NCBI RefSeq assembly: GCF_951230135.1
Contig: NZ_CATNVC010000009.1
Location: 1 to 64,000, forward strand
Direction of reading: 5' to 3'
Source: Butyricicoccus sp. Marseille-Q5471
GTDB taxonomy: Bacteria > Bacillota > Clostridia > Oscillospirales > Butyricicoccaceae
DNA length: 64,000 nucleotides
Positions 43,776 to 52,400 of the stretch are shown piece by piece (positions within the stretch are counted from its first letter, which is position 1; every line of letters starts with the position of its first letter). A program made the position numbers and the translations under genes. Below the pieces are notes generated by a model. It made no database searches. It was not told the DNA's origin and saw nothing but the letters and a program-made list of their open reading frames with translations.

Positions 43776-45770
43776 ATGAGTAAAGCAAAACAAAGCTACG
43801 GCAATGAGAGTATATCCTCGCTCAAGGGCGCTGACCGCGTCCGAAAGCGTCCGGGCGTTATCTTTGGCTCGGACGGGCTTGAGGGCTGCGAGCACGCCGT
43901 TTTTGAGATTCTGTCCAACTCAATCGACGAAGCGCGTGAGGGTTACGGCAATGAAATTCAGGTCACGCGGTACGAGGATGGCTCGATTGAGGTTGAGGAC
44001 CACGGACGCGGCATCCCGGTGGAATGGAATGCGAACGAAAACCGCTATAACTGGGAATTGGTGTTCTGCGAGTTGTACGCCGGTGGCAAATACCAGAACG
44101 ATTCGGGTGAAAACTATGAGTTTTCGCTGGGCTTGAACGGTCTGGGTACCTGTGCCACACAGTATTCATCCGAATACATGGATGTAACGGTGCTGCGTGA
44201 CGGCTGTGAATATGCGCTGCATTTTGAAAAAGGTGAAAACAAAACCGGAAATCGGGAAGGGTTTGTAAAAAAAGAAACCAATACCAAGAAAACCGGTACT
44301 AAAATTCGTTGGAAACCTGATTTGGAAGTCTTTACCGATATTCGCATCCCCGCGGCGTACTATCTTGATACGCTCAAGCGGCAGGCGGTGGTGAATAATA
44401 AGCTGCGCTTTGTGCTGCGGGATCAGCAGGGCAGCAAGTTTGAGACAACCGAATTTTGTTACGACAACGGCATTGTGGATTACGTGACCGAGCTTTCGGG
44501 TGACGCACCGCTGACCTCGGTACAGTTTTTGGAGGGGGAACGCCGCGGCCGCGACCGGGCAGATAAGCCGGAATACAAGGTCAAGCTATCGTGTGCATTC
44601 TGCTTTTCCAACACGGTGTCGCAGATTGAGTACTATCACAACTCTTCATGGCTGGAGCATGGCGGCGCGCCTGATAAGGCAGTCCGATCGGCCTTCGTTT
44701 CGGCGATTGACGCGTATATCAAACAGATTGGAAAGTACACCAAATCTGAGAGCAAAATTTCCTTTCAGGATATTTGGGACAGCCTTGTGCTGGTGACCAA
44801 CTGCTTCTCAACCCAGACCTCGTATGAGAATCAGACCAAAAAGGCCATCACCAATAAATTCATTCAGGAAGCGATGACCGAGTTTCTCAAGCAGGGGCTG
44901 GAGATTTACTTTTTGGAGAATAAGGCTGAGGCAGATAGAATCGCCGAGCAGATACTCATCAACAAGCGTTCGCGTGAGCAGGCGGAAAAGGCGCGGCTTA
45001 ACATTAAAAAGAAGCTGTCCGGCAATATCGACGTTGCAAACCGTGTGCAGAAATTTGTTGACTGCCGCACCAAGGATGTGACGCGCCGCGAACTGTACAT
45101 CGTGGAGGGTGATTCGGCACTTGGCTCAGTCAAGCAGGGACGGGACAGTGAATTCCAGGCCATTATGCCTGTGCGCGGTAAAATTTTAAACTGTCTCAAG
45201 GCGGATTATGATAAGATTTTCAAAAACGACATCATCACCGACTTGCTCAAGGTGCTGGGCTGCGGCGTTGAGGTGCGCAACAAGGCCTCGAAGGATTTGT
45301 CTGCCTTTGATTTGGACGCGCTGCGCTGGCACAAGGTCGTTATCTGCACCGATGCCGACGTGGACGGCTTCCAGATTCGCACCCTGATTCTGACGATGCT
45401 TTACCGGCTCACGCCGACACTGATTGAAAAGGGTTTCGTCTACATCGCGGAGTCGCCGCTGTACGAAATCGAATACAGAGGGAAGAGCTATTTCGCGTTT
45501 GACGAAGTAGAAAAGGCGGCAATTCTCAAAAAGTTTGAGGGAAAAAAGCTGCTGATTCAGCGCTCAAAGGGTCTTGGTGAAAATGAGGCGGACATGATGT
45601 GGGAGACAACGATGAACCCCGAAAGCCGCCGCTTAATTCGTGTCTGCCCCGAAGAGGCGCAGGCGACGAGCGATATGTTTGACCTGCTGCTGGGCGATAA
45701 TCTCGCAGGCCGCAAGGAGTATATTGCGGAAAATGGCCATGAATATCTTGATCTGGCCGATATTAGCTAA
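43776..45770 (+). CDS. parE: Type II topoisomerase ATPase subunit (ParE/GyrB-like)
   Basis: 664 residues. GHKL ATPase domain: RVRKRPGVIFGSDGLEG, EILSNSIDEA (catalytic Glu/metal Asn), DHGRGIPV and a diverged lid GLNGLGTC. Transducer, then TOPRIM with EGDSALGSVKQGRD (GyrB normally EGDSAGGSAKQGR), DADVDGFQIRTL and C-terminal QRSKGLGENEADMMWETTM. Forms an A2B2 complex with the next gene product. The changed lid and TOPRIM residues set it apart from standard GyrB, so it is probably the decatenase or a clade-specific extra topoisomerase. Decatenation versus gyrase activity cannot be read from sequence. Confidence 0.85.
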   Translation: MSKAKQSYGNESISSLKGADRVRKRPGVIFGSDGLEGCEHAVFEILSNSIDEAREGYGNEIQVTRYEDGSIEVEDHGRGIPVEWNANENRYNWELVFCELYAGGKYQNDSGENYEFSLGLNGLGTCATQYSSEYMDVTVLRDGCEYALHFEKGENKTGNREGFVKKETNTKKTGTKIRWKPDLEVFTDIRIPAAYYLDTLKRQAVVNNKLRFVLRDQQGSKFETTEFCYDNGIVDYVTELSGDAPLTSVQFLEGERRGRDRADKPEYKVKLSCAFCFSNTVSQIEYYHNSSWLEHGGAPDKAVRSAFVSAIDAYIKQIGKYTKSESKISFQDIWDSLVLVTNCFSTQTSYENQTKKAITNKFIQEAMTEFLKQGLEIYFLENKAEADRIAEQILINKRSREQAEKARLNIKKKLSGNIDVANRVQKFVDCRTKDVTRRELYIVEGDSALGSVKQGRDSEFQAIMPVRGKILNCLKADYDKIFKNDIITDLLKVLGCGVEVRNKASKDLSAFDLDALRWHKVVICTDADVDGFQIRTLILTMLYRLTPTLIEKGFVYIAESPLYEIEYRGKSYFAFDEVEKAAILKKFEGKKLLIQRSKGLGENEADMMWETTMNPESRRLIRVCPEEAQATSDMFDLLLGDNLAGRKEYIAENGHEYLDLADIS

Positions 45771-45785
45771 TTTAAGGTGGATATA

Positions 45786-47993
45786 ATGGCAAAAAAACCA
45801 GATAAAAAAGTATATAAGGAGCATCCGTCAACCGACCAGCGCATTACGGATACGCTGCGCGAGAATTACATGCCTTACGCAATGAGCGTCATTGTATCGC
45901 GTGCCATTCCGGAGATTGACGGATTTAAGCCCTCCCATCGCAAGCTGCTGTACACGATGTACAAGAAGGGTTTGCTGAACGGCAACCGCACCAAATCCGC
46001 CAACATCGTGGGTGAGACGATGAAGCTCAACCCTCACGGTGACGGTGCGATTTATGAAACCATGGTGCGCCTGACGCGCGGCAATGAAGCGCTGCTCGTG
46101 CCCTTCGTGGATTCGAAGGGCAACTTCGGCAAGGTATATTCACGTGATATGGCGTATGCCGCGTCACGATACACCGAGGCCAAGCTAGATGCGGTTTGTA
46201 CCGAGCTGTTCCGCGATATCGACTGCGATGCGGTGGATTTTACCGACAACTACGATGGCTCGATGAAGGAGCCGACCTTGCTGCCGACGACCTTCCCGAA
46301 TATTCTTGTGTCGGCCAATACGGGTATTGCGGTCGGTATGGCGTCCAATTTCTGCGGTTTTAACTTGGAAGAGGTTTGCCGCACAACAATTGCGTGCATC
46401 AAGGATGCCGACCATGACATTCTGTCTACGTTGCCCGCACCGGATTTTACAACCGGCGGCGAGCTGATTTATGACGAAGCCGAAATGCGTGCGATTTATG
46501 AATCCGGCCGTGGGTCATTCAAGGTGCGCTCCAAGTGGGAGTATCAGAAAAGGGAAAATCTGATCGAAGTTACCGAGATTCCCTACACAACTACGATTGA
46601 GGCGATTATCGACAAGGTGGCCGAACTGGTCAAGTCCGGTAAGGTGCGGGAGATTTCCGACATTCGAGACGAGACCGACCTGTCGGGCCTTAAAATTGCA
46701 ATTGACCTCAAGCGCGGCACCGATCCGGATAAGCTGATGACCAAGCTGATGAAGATGACGCCGCTGATGGACAGCTTTTCCTGCAACTTCAACGTGCTGA
46801 TTGGCGGTTTGCCGCGCGTATTGGGCGTGCGTGAGCTGATTGACGAGTGGACAAGCTGGCGCAGCGAATGCGTTCGCCGCCGGGTTTCTTTCGATCTGGA
46901 TAAGAAGCGGGACAAGCTGCATTTGCTGCACGGCCTGCAGAAAATCCTGCTCGATATTGACCGCGCGATTCAGATTATCCGCGATACGGAAGAGGATGCG
47001 GAGGTTATCCCGAATCTGATGATCGGCTTTGGCATTGATCAGATTCAGGCTGAATTCATCGCGGACATCCGTCTGCGCAACATCAACAAGGAGTACATCC
47101 TCAAGCGCACGCAGGAAACGGCGGCTTTGGAGGAAGAAATCAAAAGGCTCGAAGAGATTCTGGGCAGCCGCACCAAAATCCGTGGCATCATCGTCAAGGA
47201 ATTAGAGCAGATTATTAAAAAATATCCGGCGGCTCGCCGTACCACAATCGTCACCGCTGATGAGGTGCCTGTGTTCGACGAAACCGAGCATATTGAGGAT
47301 AATCCGGTGCTCATTTTCCTGACGCGAGAGGGTTATTTTAAGAAGATTACCCCCCAGTCTTTCCGTATGGGCAGTGACCATAAGCTGAAAGAGGGCGATG
47401 AGATTGTCTGGGAAACGGAGACAACCAACAAAACTGAGATTATCTTTCTGACCAATCTGCAGCAGGCATATAAGGCACGTCTGTACGACTTTGAGGACTG
47501 TAAGGCGTCGTCGCTCGGCGATTATCTGGCATCCAAGCTGGGAATGGACGAGGGGGAGGTTCCGGTGTTTGCCTTCTTGCCCGGGGATTACAAGGGGACG
47601 CTGGTCGTCGTATTCCAAAACGGCAAGGCGGCGCATTATTCGATTGAGAGCTTTGAGACCAAGACCAATCGCCGCCGCTTGACGGGTGCGTATTCGGATA
47701 AATCGCCCGCGGTTGCATTCTTCTATCCGGTTGACGAGAATACCGAACTGACGATGTTCTCTACCGCAAATCGTGCGCTGACGTTCCGTGCCGGCATGCT
47801 GGATATCAAGGCCAGCCGCTCGACGCAGGGCGTGCAGACCATGGTGCTGCGCGGCAAGCATACCATCACGCGCGCGGTTCGCATGGAGGACGCCCGACTG
47901 GCGGATAACGGCAGGTATCGCTGTCGTGCCATACCGTCCATCGGCGCACTGCTGACCGACGAGGATTTGCCGGATAAGCAGCTGACACTGTAA
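45786..47993 (+). CDS. parC: Type II topoisomerase cleavage subunit (ParC/GyrA-like)
   Basis: 735 residues. Winged-helix/tower core with the catalytic Tyr in AASRYTEAKLD and the segment NPHGDGAIYETMVRL around the quinolone-sensitive region. There the Ser-83 and Asp-87 positions (E. coli GyrA numbers) are Gly and Glu. The IAVGMASNFCGFNL segment and tower coiled coil are present; the C-terminal wrapping domain is shorter than in GyrA and the GyrA-box is not evident, favouring a topoisomerase IV role. ATG 45786 sits five bases after AAGGTGG; a GTG at 45777 overlaps that site. Ends at a strong bidirectional terminator. Confidence 0.85.
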   Translation: MAKKPDKKVYKEHPSTDQRITDTLRENYMPYAMSVIVSRAIPEIDGFKPSHRKLLYTMYKKGLLNGNRTKSANIVGETMKLNPHGDGAIYETMVRLTRGNEALLVPFVDSKGNFGKVYSRDMAYAASRYTEAKLDAVCTELFRDIDCDAVDFTDNYDGSMKEPTLLPTTFPNILVSANTGIAVGMASNFCGFNLEEVCRTTIACIKDADHDILSTLPAPDFTTGGELIYDEAEMRAIYESGRGSFKVRSKWEYQKRENLIEVTEIPYTTTIEAIIDKVAELVKSGKVREISDIRDETDLSGLKIAIDLKRGTDPDKLMTKLMKMTPLMDSFSCNFNVLIGGLPRVLGVRELIDEWTSWRSECVRRRVSFDLDKKRDKLHLLHGLQKILLDIDRAIQIIRDTEEDAEVIPNLMIGFGIDQIQAEFIADIRLRNINKEYILKRTQETAALEEEIKRLEEILGSRTKIRGIIVKELEQIIKKYPAARRTTIVTADEVPVFDETEHIEDNPVLIFLTREGYFKKITPQSFRMGSDHKLKEGDEIVWETETTNKTEIIFLTNLQQAYKARLYDFEDCKASSLGDYLASKLGMDEGEVPVFAFLPGDYKGTLVVVFQNGKAAHYSIESFETKTNRRRLTGAYSDKSPAVAFFYPVDENTELTMFSTANRALTFRAGMLDIKASRSTQGVQTMVLRGKHTITRAVRMEDARLADNGRYRCRAIPSIGALLTDEDLPDKQLTL

Positions 47994-48002
47994 ATACAAT
48001 AA

Positions 48003-48044
48003 GAAATCCCCGACTGGCATCACAGATGCCGTCGGGGATTTTTG
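48003..48044. terminator. Bidirectional terminator between parC and the cysK-like gene
   Basis: AAATCCCCGAC-T-GGCATC pairs with GATGCC-GTCGGGGATTT around ACA, with T-runs on both strands; it lies between convergent genes. Confidence 0.92.
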
Positions 48045-48065
48045 TTATTCATTTATAGCGAAACA

Positions 48066-48992
48066 TCAGCCAAACAGCGGGGTGGAAAAATACCGCTCCG
48101 CCGTATCCGGGAGCACGGTGACGACCGTCTTGCCGGGGCCGAGCTTTTTGGCAAGCGCGATGGCTGCCGCAACGTTGGTGCCGCTTGAAATACCGCACAT
48201 CAGACCTTCCCGGCGGGCAAGATCCTTTGCAGTTTCAATGGCTTCATCATCGGTAACAATGTAAAGTTGATCGTATATATCGGTGTTCAGGTTTCTTGGA
48301 ATCACACCGTCGCCAATGCCCATTTGCAGATGTGTTCCAATGGAACCACCGGAAAGGATTGCCGCATGCTCCGGCTCAACAGCCCAGATTTCCAGCTGGG
48401 GATTTTGCGCCTTGAGCACCTCGCCGATGCCGCTGATTGTACCGCCGGTACCGAACCCAGAGCAGTAGCCGTCAATCGGCGCGCCAACCTGCTCAAGTAT
48501 TTCGGCGGCGGTATGGTGGCGGTGCACTGCGGGATTTGCGGGATTTTCAAACTGCTGGGGTACATAAACGTTCGGATTCTTCTCGGCCATTTCCATTGCG
48601 GTGTGCAGGCATTCGTCGATGCAGTCGCCGATGTTGCCGGCATCGTGAATCAACACAACCTCCGCGCCGTAATGCGAAACCAATTTGCGACGTTCCTCCG
48701 AGACGGAGTCGGGCATGATGATGATGGTTTTATAACCTTTGACCGCGCCGCACAGCGCAAGACCGATGCCCTGATTGCCGCTGGTCGGCTCGACGATAAT
48801 CGTATCAGGGCCGATGAGTCCTTTTCGCTCTGCATCCTCAATCATATTCAGTGCGGTGCGCGTCTTGATTGAGCCGCCGACATTCAGTCCCTCAAACTTG
48901 ACCAGAATCTGCGCACAGTTTGCAGGTACCATTCGATTCAGGCGTACCATCGGCGTATGACCGACGGCTTCCAGAATATTGCTGTACACCAT
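48066..48992 (-). CDS. cysK: PLP-dependent cysteine synthase family enzyme
   Basis: 308 residues, fold type II PLP enzyme. The PLP-binding Lys is in NVGGSIKTRTA (O-acetylserine sulfhydrylases usually NPxxSVKDR), the substrate loop is EPTSGNQGIGLA (usually PTSGNTG), and the phosphate loop GTGGTISG is intact, as is the C-terminal SSG region. It probably makes cysteine from O-acetylserine and sulfide, but the altered loops leave room for another beta-replacement. The ATG at 48992 follows GAGGAAG. A minus-strand extended -10 TGCTATAAT lies at 49035-49027. No serine acetyltransferase is nearby. Confidence 0.8.
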   Translation of the reverse strand: MVYSNILEAVGHTPMVRLNRMVPANCAQILVKFEGLNVGGSIKTRTALNMIEDAERKGLIGPDTIIVEPTSGNQGIGLALCGAVKGYKTIIIMPDSVSEERRKLVSHYGAEVVLIHDAGNIGDCIDECLHTAMEMAEKNPNVYVPQQFENPANPAVHRHHTAAEILEQVGAPIDGYCSGFGTGGTISGIGEVLKAQNPQLEIWAVEPEHAAILSGGSIGTHLQMGIGDGVIPRNLNTDIYDQLYIVTDDEAIETAKDLARREGLMCGISSGTNVAAAIALAKKLGPGKTVVTVLPDTAERYFSTPLFG

Positions 48993-49124
48993 TGAAAAAT
49001 CTTCCTCTCAAACGTATCTGTCAAACATTATAGCACAGTTATCTGCATAAGGATAGGTGAAAATGACCAAACCCGGTCAATTTACCAAAGCATTCTGTCT
49101 TCTGACGAGAGGGGAGATAGCATC

Positions 49125-49619
49125 ATGCAGATTTACTATCAGCAGGCAAAGCGCGGCAACTATGGTGAGGCATCGCACGGCAAGGCGGACATTCAATATC
49201 TGGTCTTGCACGCACTGCCAAGCGGAGAAGACACCGCTGCGCAATACGCAAACCATATGGCGCAAGCAAGTATGCCGTCTTCAGTACATTATGCAGTGGA
49301 TGAGGAACAGATTTGGCAGATGATTTCGGATGAGGATATAGCATGGCATTGCGGTACGCGCGGTGTGTACTATCATCCCTATTGCCGCAACGAGAACAGC
49401 CTTGGCATCGCGCTGTGCAGCCGCTTACGGAACGGACGGCGCAATTTTGCGGAAGAGGGCATCGCCCGTGCACTTGCGCTTACGCGTGCGCTGATGGTGC
49501 GCTACGCCATACCGCCGGAACGCGTGGTGCGGCACTATGATGTGACACACAAAACCTGTCCTGCGCCCTTTGTAGAGCGTGCGGCTGCATGGGATGTATT
49601 TAAAGCGCGCTTGCGGTAG
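49125..49619 (+). CDS. N-acetylmuramoyl-L-alanine amidase, amidase_2 family
   Basis: 164 residues. Zinc ligands: His in YLVLHALPS, His in VVRHYDVTHKTCP and the Cys of the same motif; Tyr/Thr-like catalytic positions in PSSVHYAVDE. No signal peptide or wall-binding domain, so it resembles a phage-type endolysin or a mother-cell lytic enzyme. Cuts the bond between muramic acid and the stem peptide. ATG 49125 follows GGGGAG. Adjacent genes give no further hint. Confidence 0.85.
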   Translation: MQIYYQQAKRGNYGEASHGKADIQYLVLHALPSGEDTAAQYANHMAQASMPSSVHYAVDEEQIWQMISDEDIAWHCGTRGVYYHPYCRNENSLGIALCSRLRNGRRNFAEEGIARALALTRALMVRYAIPPERVVRHYDVTHKTCPAPFVERAAAWDVFKARLR

Positions 49620-49631
49620 ACGGCTTTTGTC

Positions 49632-49660
49632 TTGCATTTCCAGCAGGCGTGGGGTAGAAT
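49632..49660 (+). promoter_or_regulatory. Sigma-A promoter of the EamA transporter gene
   Basis: TTGCAT (49632-49637), 17-base spacer, TAGAAT (49655-49660). Confidence 0.6.
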
Positions 49661-49688
49661 AAAAGAGTATCTGGGGGATGCAAAGAAT

Positions 49689-50606
49689 ATGAAAAAGTCC
49701 TATTTTATGATTGTTGCCGCAGCGGTATGCTGGGGTGTGATACCGATTTTTTATAATGGTTTGTCGCAAAGCGGCCTATCCAGCATGCAGACAATTACCA
49801 TGCGTTTTTCACTTGCGGCGGTCGGGTATGTCATCTATCTGCTGCTGCGTGATCACTCGCTGCTGCGCATCAAACGACCGGTGCATTTGCTGTATTTTGT
49901 GGGCACGGGCATATGCAGCGTTGCGTTTTTTAATTTTTGCTACATCACCTGCATCCAAAGTGCAGGTGTGGCGGTAGCGGCGCTGCTGCTTTACACCGCG
50001 CCGGCCTTTGTGCTCATCATGAGTGCGGTGCTGTTCGGGGAGCGATTGACGGTGCGCGGTTTGATTGCGCTGGGTATGACGGTTACCGGCTGTGCATTTG
50101 TCGCAGGCGCATTTGCAGGGGGACTGACGATGTCTCCGGCAGCATTGCTTTGGGGATTGGGTTCGGGCTTCGGATATGCGTTGTACAGCGTTTTCGGTAA
50201 ATATGCGCTGCGACACTATCGGCCGGAAACCATCACGGCATATACCGCGGTTTTTGCAGCTCTGGCAACGCTTCCGTTGGCACACCCGGGGGAGCTAGTC
50301 GGCTTTTTGCACAGCGGGACCGTTTGGTTTCATGCAATCGGTTGTGCGCTGGTCTGCACGGTGATGGCGTACCTGCTCTATACGGGGGGACTGGCTAAAA
50401 TTCCGGCCGGACAAGCGTCCATTCTCTCGACGATTGAACCGGTTGTTGCAACGGTGCTGGGCGTTGCGCTTTTGGGGGAGAGCATGTCGCTGCACAAGCT
50501 CTGCGGCATCTTACTGGTGCTCGGCGCAATCGTCGTACTGGGCGCGAAACCCACATCCGAAGGGAAAACAGTGCGTGAAGCAATTGACGACCGAAGCACA
50601 TCGTAA
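49689..50606 (+). CDS. EamA-family drug/metabolite transporter
   Basis: 305 residues, ten predicted TM helices in two EamA repeats (first about 5-140, second about 150-290, with the repeat-end motifs around ALIAL and SILSTIEPVVATVLG). Family members export amino acids, nucleotides or other small metabolites; substrate unknown. ATG 49689 lies behind GGGGGATG; the frame is open from 49632 but that covers the promoter. Confidence 0.88.
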   Translation: MKKSYFMIVAAAVCWGVIPIFYNGLSQSGLSSMQTITMRFSLAAVGYVIYLLLRDHSLLRIKRPVHLLYFVGTGICSVAFFNFCYITCIQSAGVAVAALLLYTAPAFVLIMSAVLFGERLTVRGLIALGMTVTGCAFVAGAFAGGLTMSPAALLWGLGSGFGYALYSVFGKYALRHYRPETITAYTAVFAALATLPLAHPGELVGFLHSGTVWFHAIGCALVCTVMAYLLYTGGLAKIPAGQASILSTIEPVVATVLGVALLGESMSLHKLCGILLVLGAIVVLGAKPTSEGKTVREAIDDRSTS

Positions 50607-50651
50607 CGAAGAAACACGTCGAAAAATGTTGCCTGTCAAAAAATTTTGGCA

Positions 50652-50681
50652 GTATATTCAGTATGGTCCACGGGGAAAATT
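50652..50681 (+). promoter_or_regulatory. Possible sigma-F-type promoter of sigG
   Basis: GTATA (50652-50656), 15 bases, then GGGGAAAATT (50672-50681), which fits the forespore sigma-F pattern (GYATA and GGnnAnAnTR) except for the last base. It lies 47 bases before the sigG start, as expected for a gene read by sigma-F. Confidence 0.45.
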
Positions 50682-50727
50682 CTCGTAGTAAGCTGATACT
50701 TCTTTGAGATAGACAGGAGGTTTTTCC

Positions 50728-51027
50728 ATGCAAACCAAGGTGGAAATCTGTGGTGTGAACACGGCCGGTTTGACCGTGCTCAATGCCAAACAGACCGACG
50801 CATTGCTGCACCGCGTCAAGGATGGCGACAAGACCGCAAGAGATGAGCTGATTCAGGGCAATCTTCGTTTGGTGCTCTCGGTGATTCAGCGCTTTCATGG
50901 CCGCGGCGAATCGCCGGACGATTTGTTTCAGGTCGGCTGCATTGGCCTGATGAAGGCAATCGACAATTTTAATGTCGATCTTGGCGTGCGTTTTTCCACC
51001 TATGCCGTGCCGATGAACATACTTTAG
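50728..51027 (+). pseudogene. sigG: Truncated sporulation sigma factor SigG (N-terminal part only)
   Basis: 99 residues. The start MQTKVEICGVN and LIQGNLRLVLSVIQRF...LFQVGCIGLMKAIDNF..D..V.FSTYAVPM follow sigma-G closely through regions 2.1-2.3, including the core-binding part. After VPM the frame reads N-I-L-stop, where sigma-G normally continues IIGEIRRYLRD. The end of region 2.4 and regions 3 and 4 (about 160 residues) are missing, and none of the three downstream frames restores them. AGGAGG and a sigma-F-like promoter are intact. It is either a decayed gene or the 5' half of one split by a deletion or an excisable element. Alone it cannot recognise promoters in the normal way. Confidence 0.85.
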
Positions 51028-51099
51028 GGAAACGCCCTCCGTAGTTTTCATAAAATCGTACATTTTAACCCTATTGTTGTACCATTAAGGAGATTTGAC

Positions 51100-52386
51100 A
51101 TGCTTTTTTGTAATATTGACCTGTTGGATGAACAGTTTTGTTTGCATCGAAACCGCTACGTTGGCGTGCGGGATGGACAGATTGCCTACATTGGCGGCAT
51201 TGCGCCGGCGGAGGACTATGGCGAGCGGTATGACGGCCGTCACAGATTGATGATGCCCGGATTTTTCAATGTGCACAGCCACGCGCCGATGACACTGCTG
51301 CGTGGCTATGCAGAAAACCTGCCGCTGCAGCGTTGGCTCAATGAGCGCGTATTTCCGTTTGAAGCGCACCTGAATGCTGAAAATGTCTATTGGGCGACAC
51401 AGCTTGCAATTGCAGAGATGGTGCAGTGCGGAACAGTGTCCTTTACCGATATGTATTTTGAGTGTCAGGCTATGGCCAAGGCAGTCGTGGAAAGCGGTAT
51501 CAAATGTAATCTCAGTCGCGGTTTGACCGTGTTTGATGATAGTGCGTATGAGCAGCTTGCGGCGTATCGAGATAATGTGGAGCTGCTGCGCGACTATCAT
51601 AAAAAAGCGGATGGCAGATTGTCGATTGACCTTTGCATCCACGGAGAATACACCTCAAGCCCCAAGGTGGTCAAGGCGGTTGCCGCGCACGCGAAATCAG
51701 CGGGCGTGCAGATGCATATTCACCTCTCGGAAACGAAGAGCGAACATGAGGAATGCAAACAGCGGCATGGTATGACGCCGGCAGCCTACATGGAGTCCTG
51801 CGGCGTGTTCGATGTGTCGACGACAGCGGCGCATTGCGTCTGGCTGGAAGAAAACGATTTTTCGATTCTGAAAAAACACGGCGTAACGGTTGCCTGCTGC
51901 CCGGCGAGCAATCTTAAGCTGGCATCGGGGTACGCGAATGTGCCGGAAATGCTGCGTCAGGGTATTAACGTCGCCCTGGGAACAGACGGTGCCGCTTCGA
52001 ATAACAATTTAAACATCTTACAGGATGTCTATCTGTTTGCACTGGCGTATAAGGGTTACTATCACGATTCAACGCTCATTACACCGGCGCAGGCGCTTGC
52101 TGCGGCAACCTCTGCCGGCGCAAAGAGCCAGGGACGTGCCAACTGCGGTGCACTCAAGGTAGGCAATCGCGCAGATTTGTGCATCGTTGACACAGACACA
52201 CCGCAATTCACACCGATGCATGATGCCGCCTGCAATGTGGTGTACGCTGCGCAGGGGAGCGATGTCAAACTGACAATGGTGGATGGGCGCGTGCTTTATC
52301 GGGACGGTGCGTTCCAGACCATTGATATCGAGCAGGTCAAGTTCGAAGCCAAGCGCCATACGGGGCAGATTTTATCCGCACTATAA
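51100..52386 (+). CDS. mtaD: 5'-methylthioadenosine/S-adenosylhomocysteine deaminase (amidohydrolase)
   Basis: 428 residues. Metal-dependent amidohydrolase: NVHSHAPM (HxH), HLSET, AAHCVWL and GTDGAASNNN give the metal ligands and catalytic acid. The family deaminates MTA, SAH and/or adenosine to the inosine forms. The following purine nucleoside phosphorylase would cleave the products, so the pair forms a salvage route for by-products of SAM use. ATG 51100 follows AAGGAG. Confidence 0.88.
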   Translation: MLFCNIDLLDEQFCLHRNRYVGVRDGQIAYIGGIAPAEDYGERYDGRHRLMMPGFFNVHSHAPMTLLRGYAENLPLQRWLNERVFPFEAHLNAENVYWATQLAIAEMVQCGTVSFTDMYFECQAMAKAVVESGIKCNLSRGLTVFDDSAYEQLAAYRDNVELLRDYHKKADGRLSIDLCIHGEYTSSPKVVKAVAAHAKSAGVQMHIHLSETKSEHEECKQRHGMTPAAYMESCGVFDVSTTAAHCVWLEENDFSILKKHGVTVACCPASNLKLASGYANVPEMLRQGINVALGTDGAASNNNLNILQDVYLFALAYKGYYHDSTLITPAQALAAATSAGAKSQGRANCGALKVGNRADLCIVDTDTPQFTPMHDAACNVVYAAQGSDVKLTMVDGRVLYRDGAFQTIDIEQVKFEAKRHTGQILSAL

Positions 52387-52400
52387 TTGAGGACATGAAA

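Noticed and set aside
51012-51099. Simple frameshift explaining the short sigG
   Set aside because: None of the three frames downstream shows the conserved IGEIRRYLRD continuation, so sequence is missing and not merely shifted.
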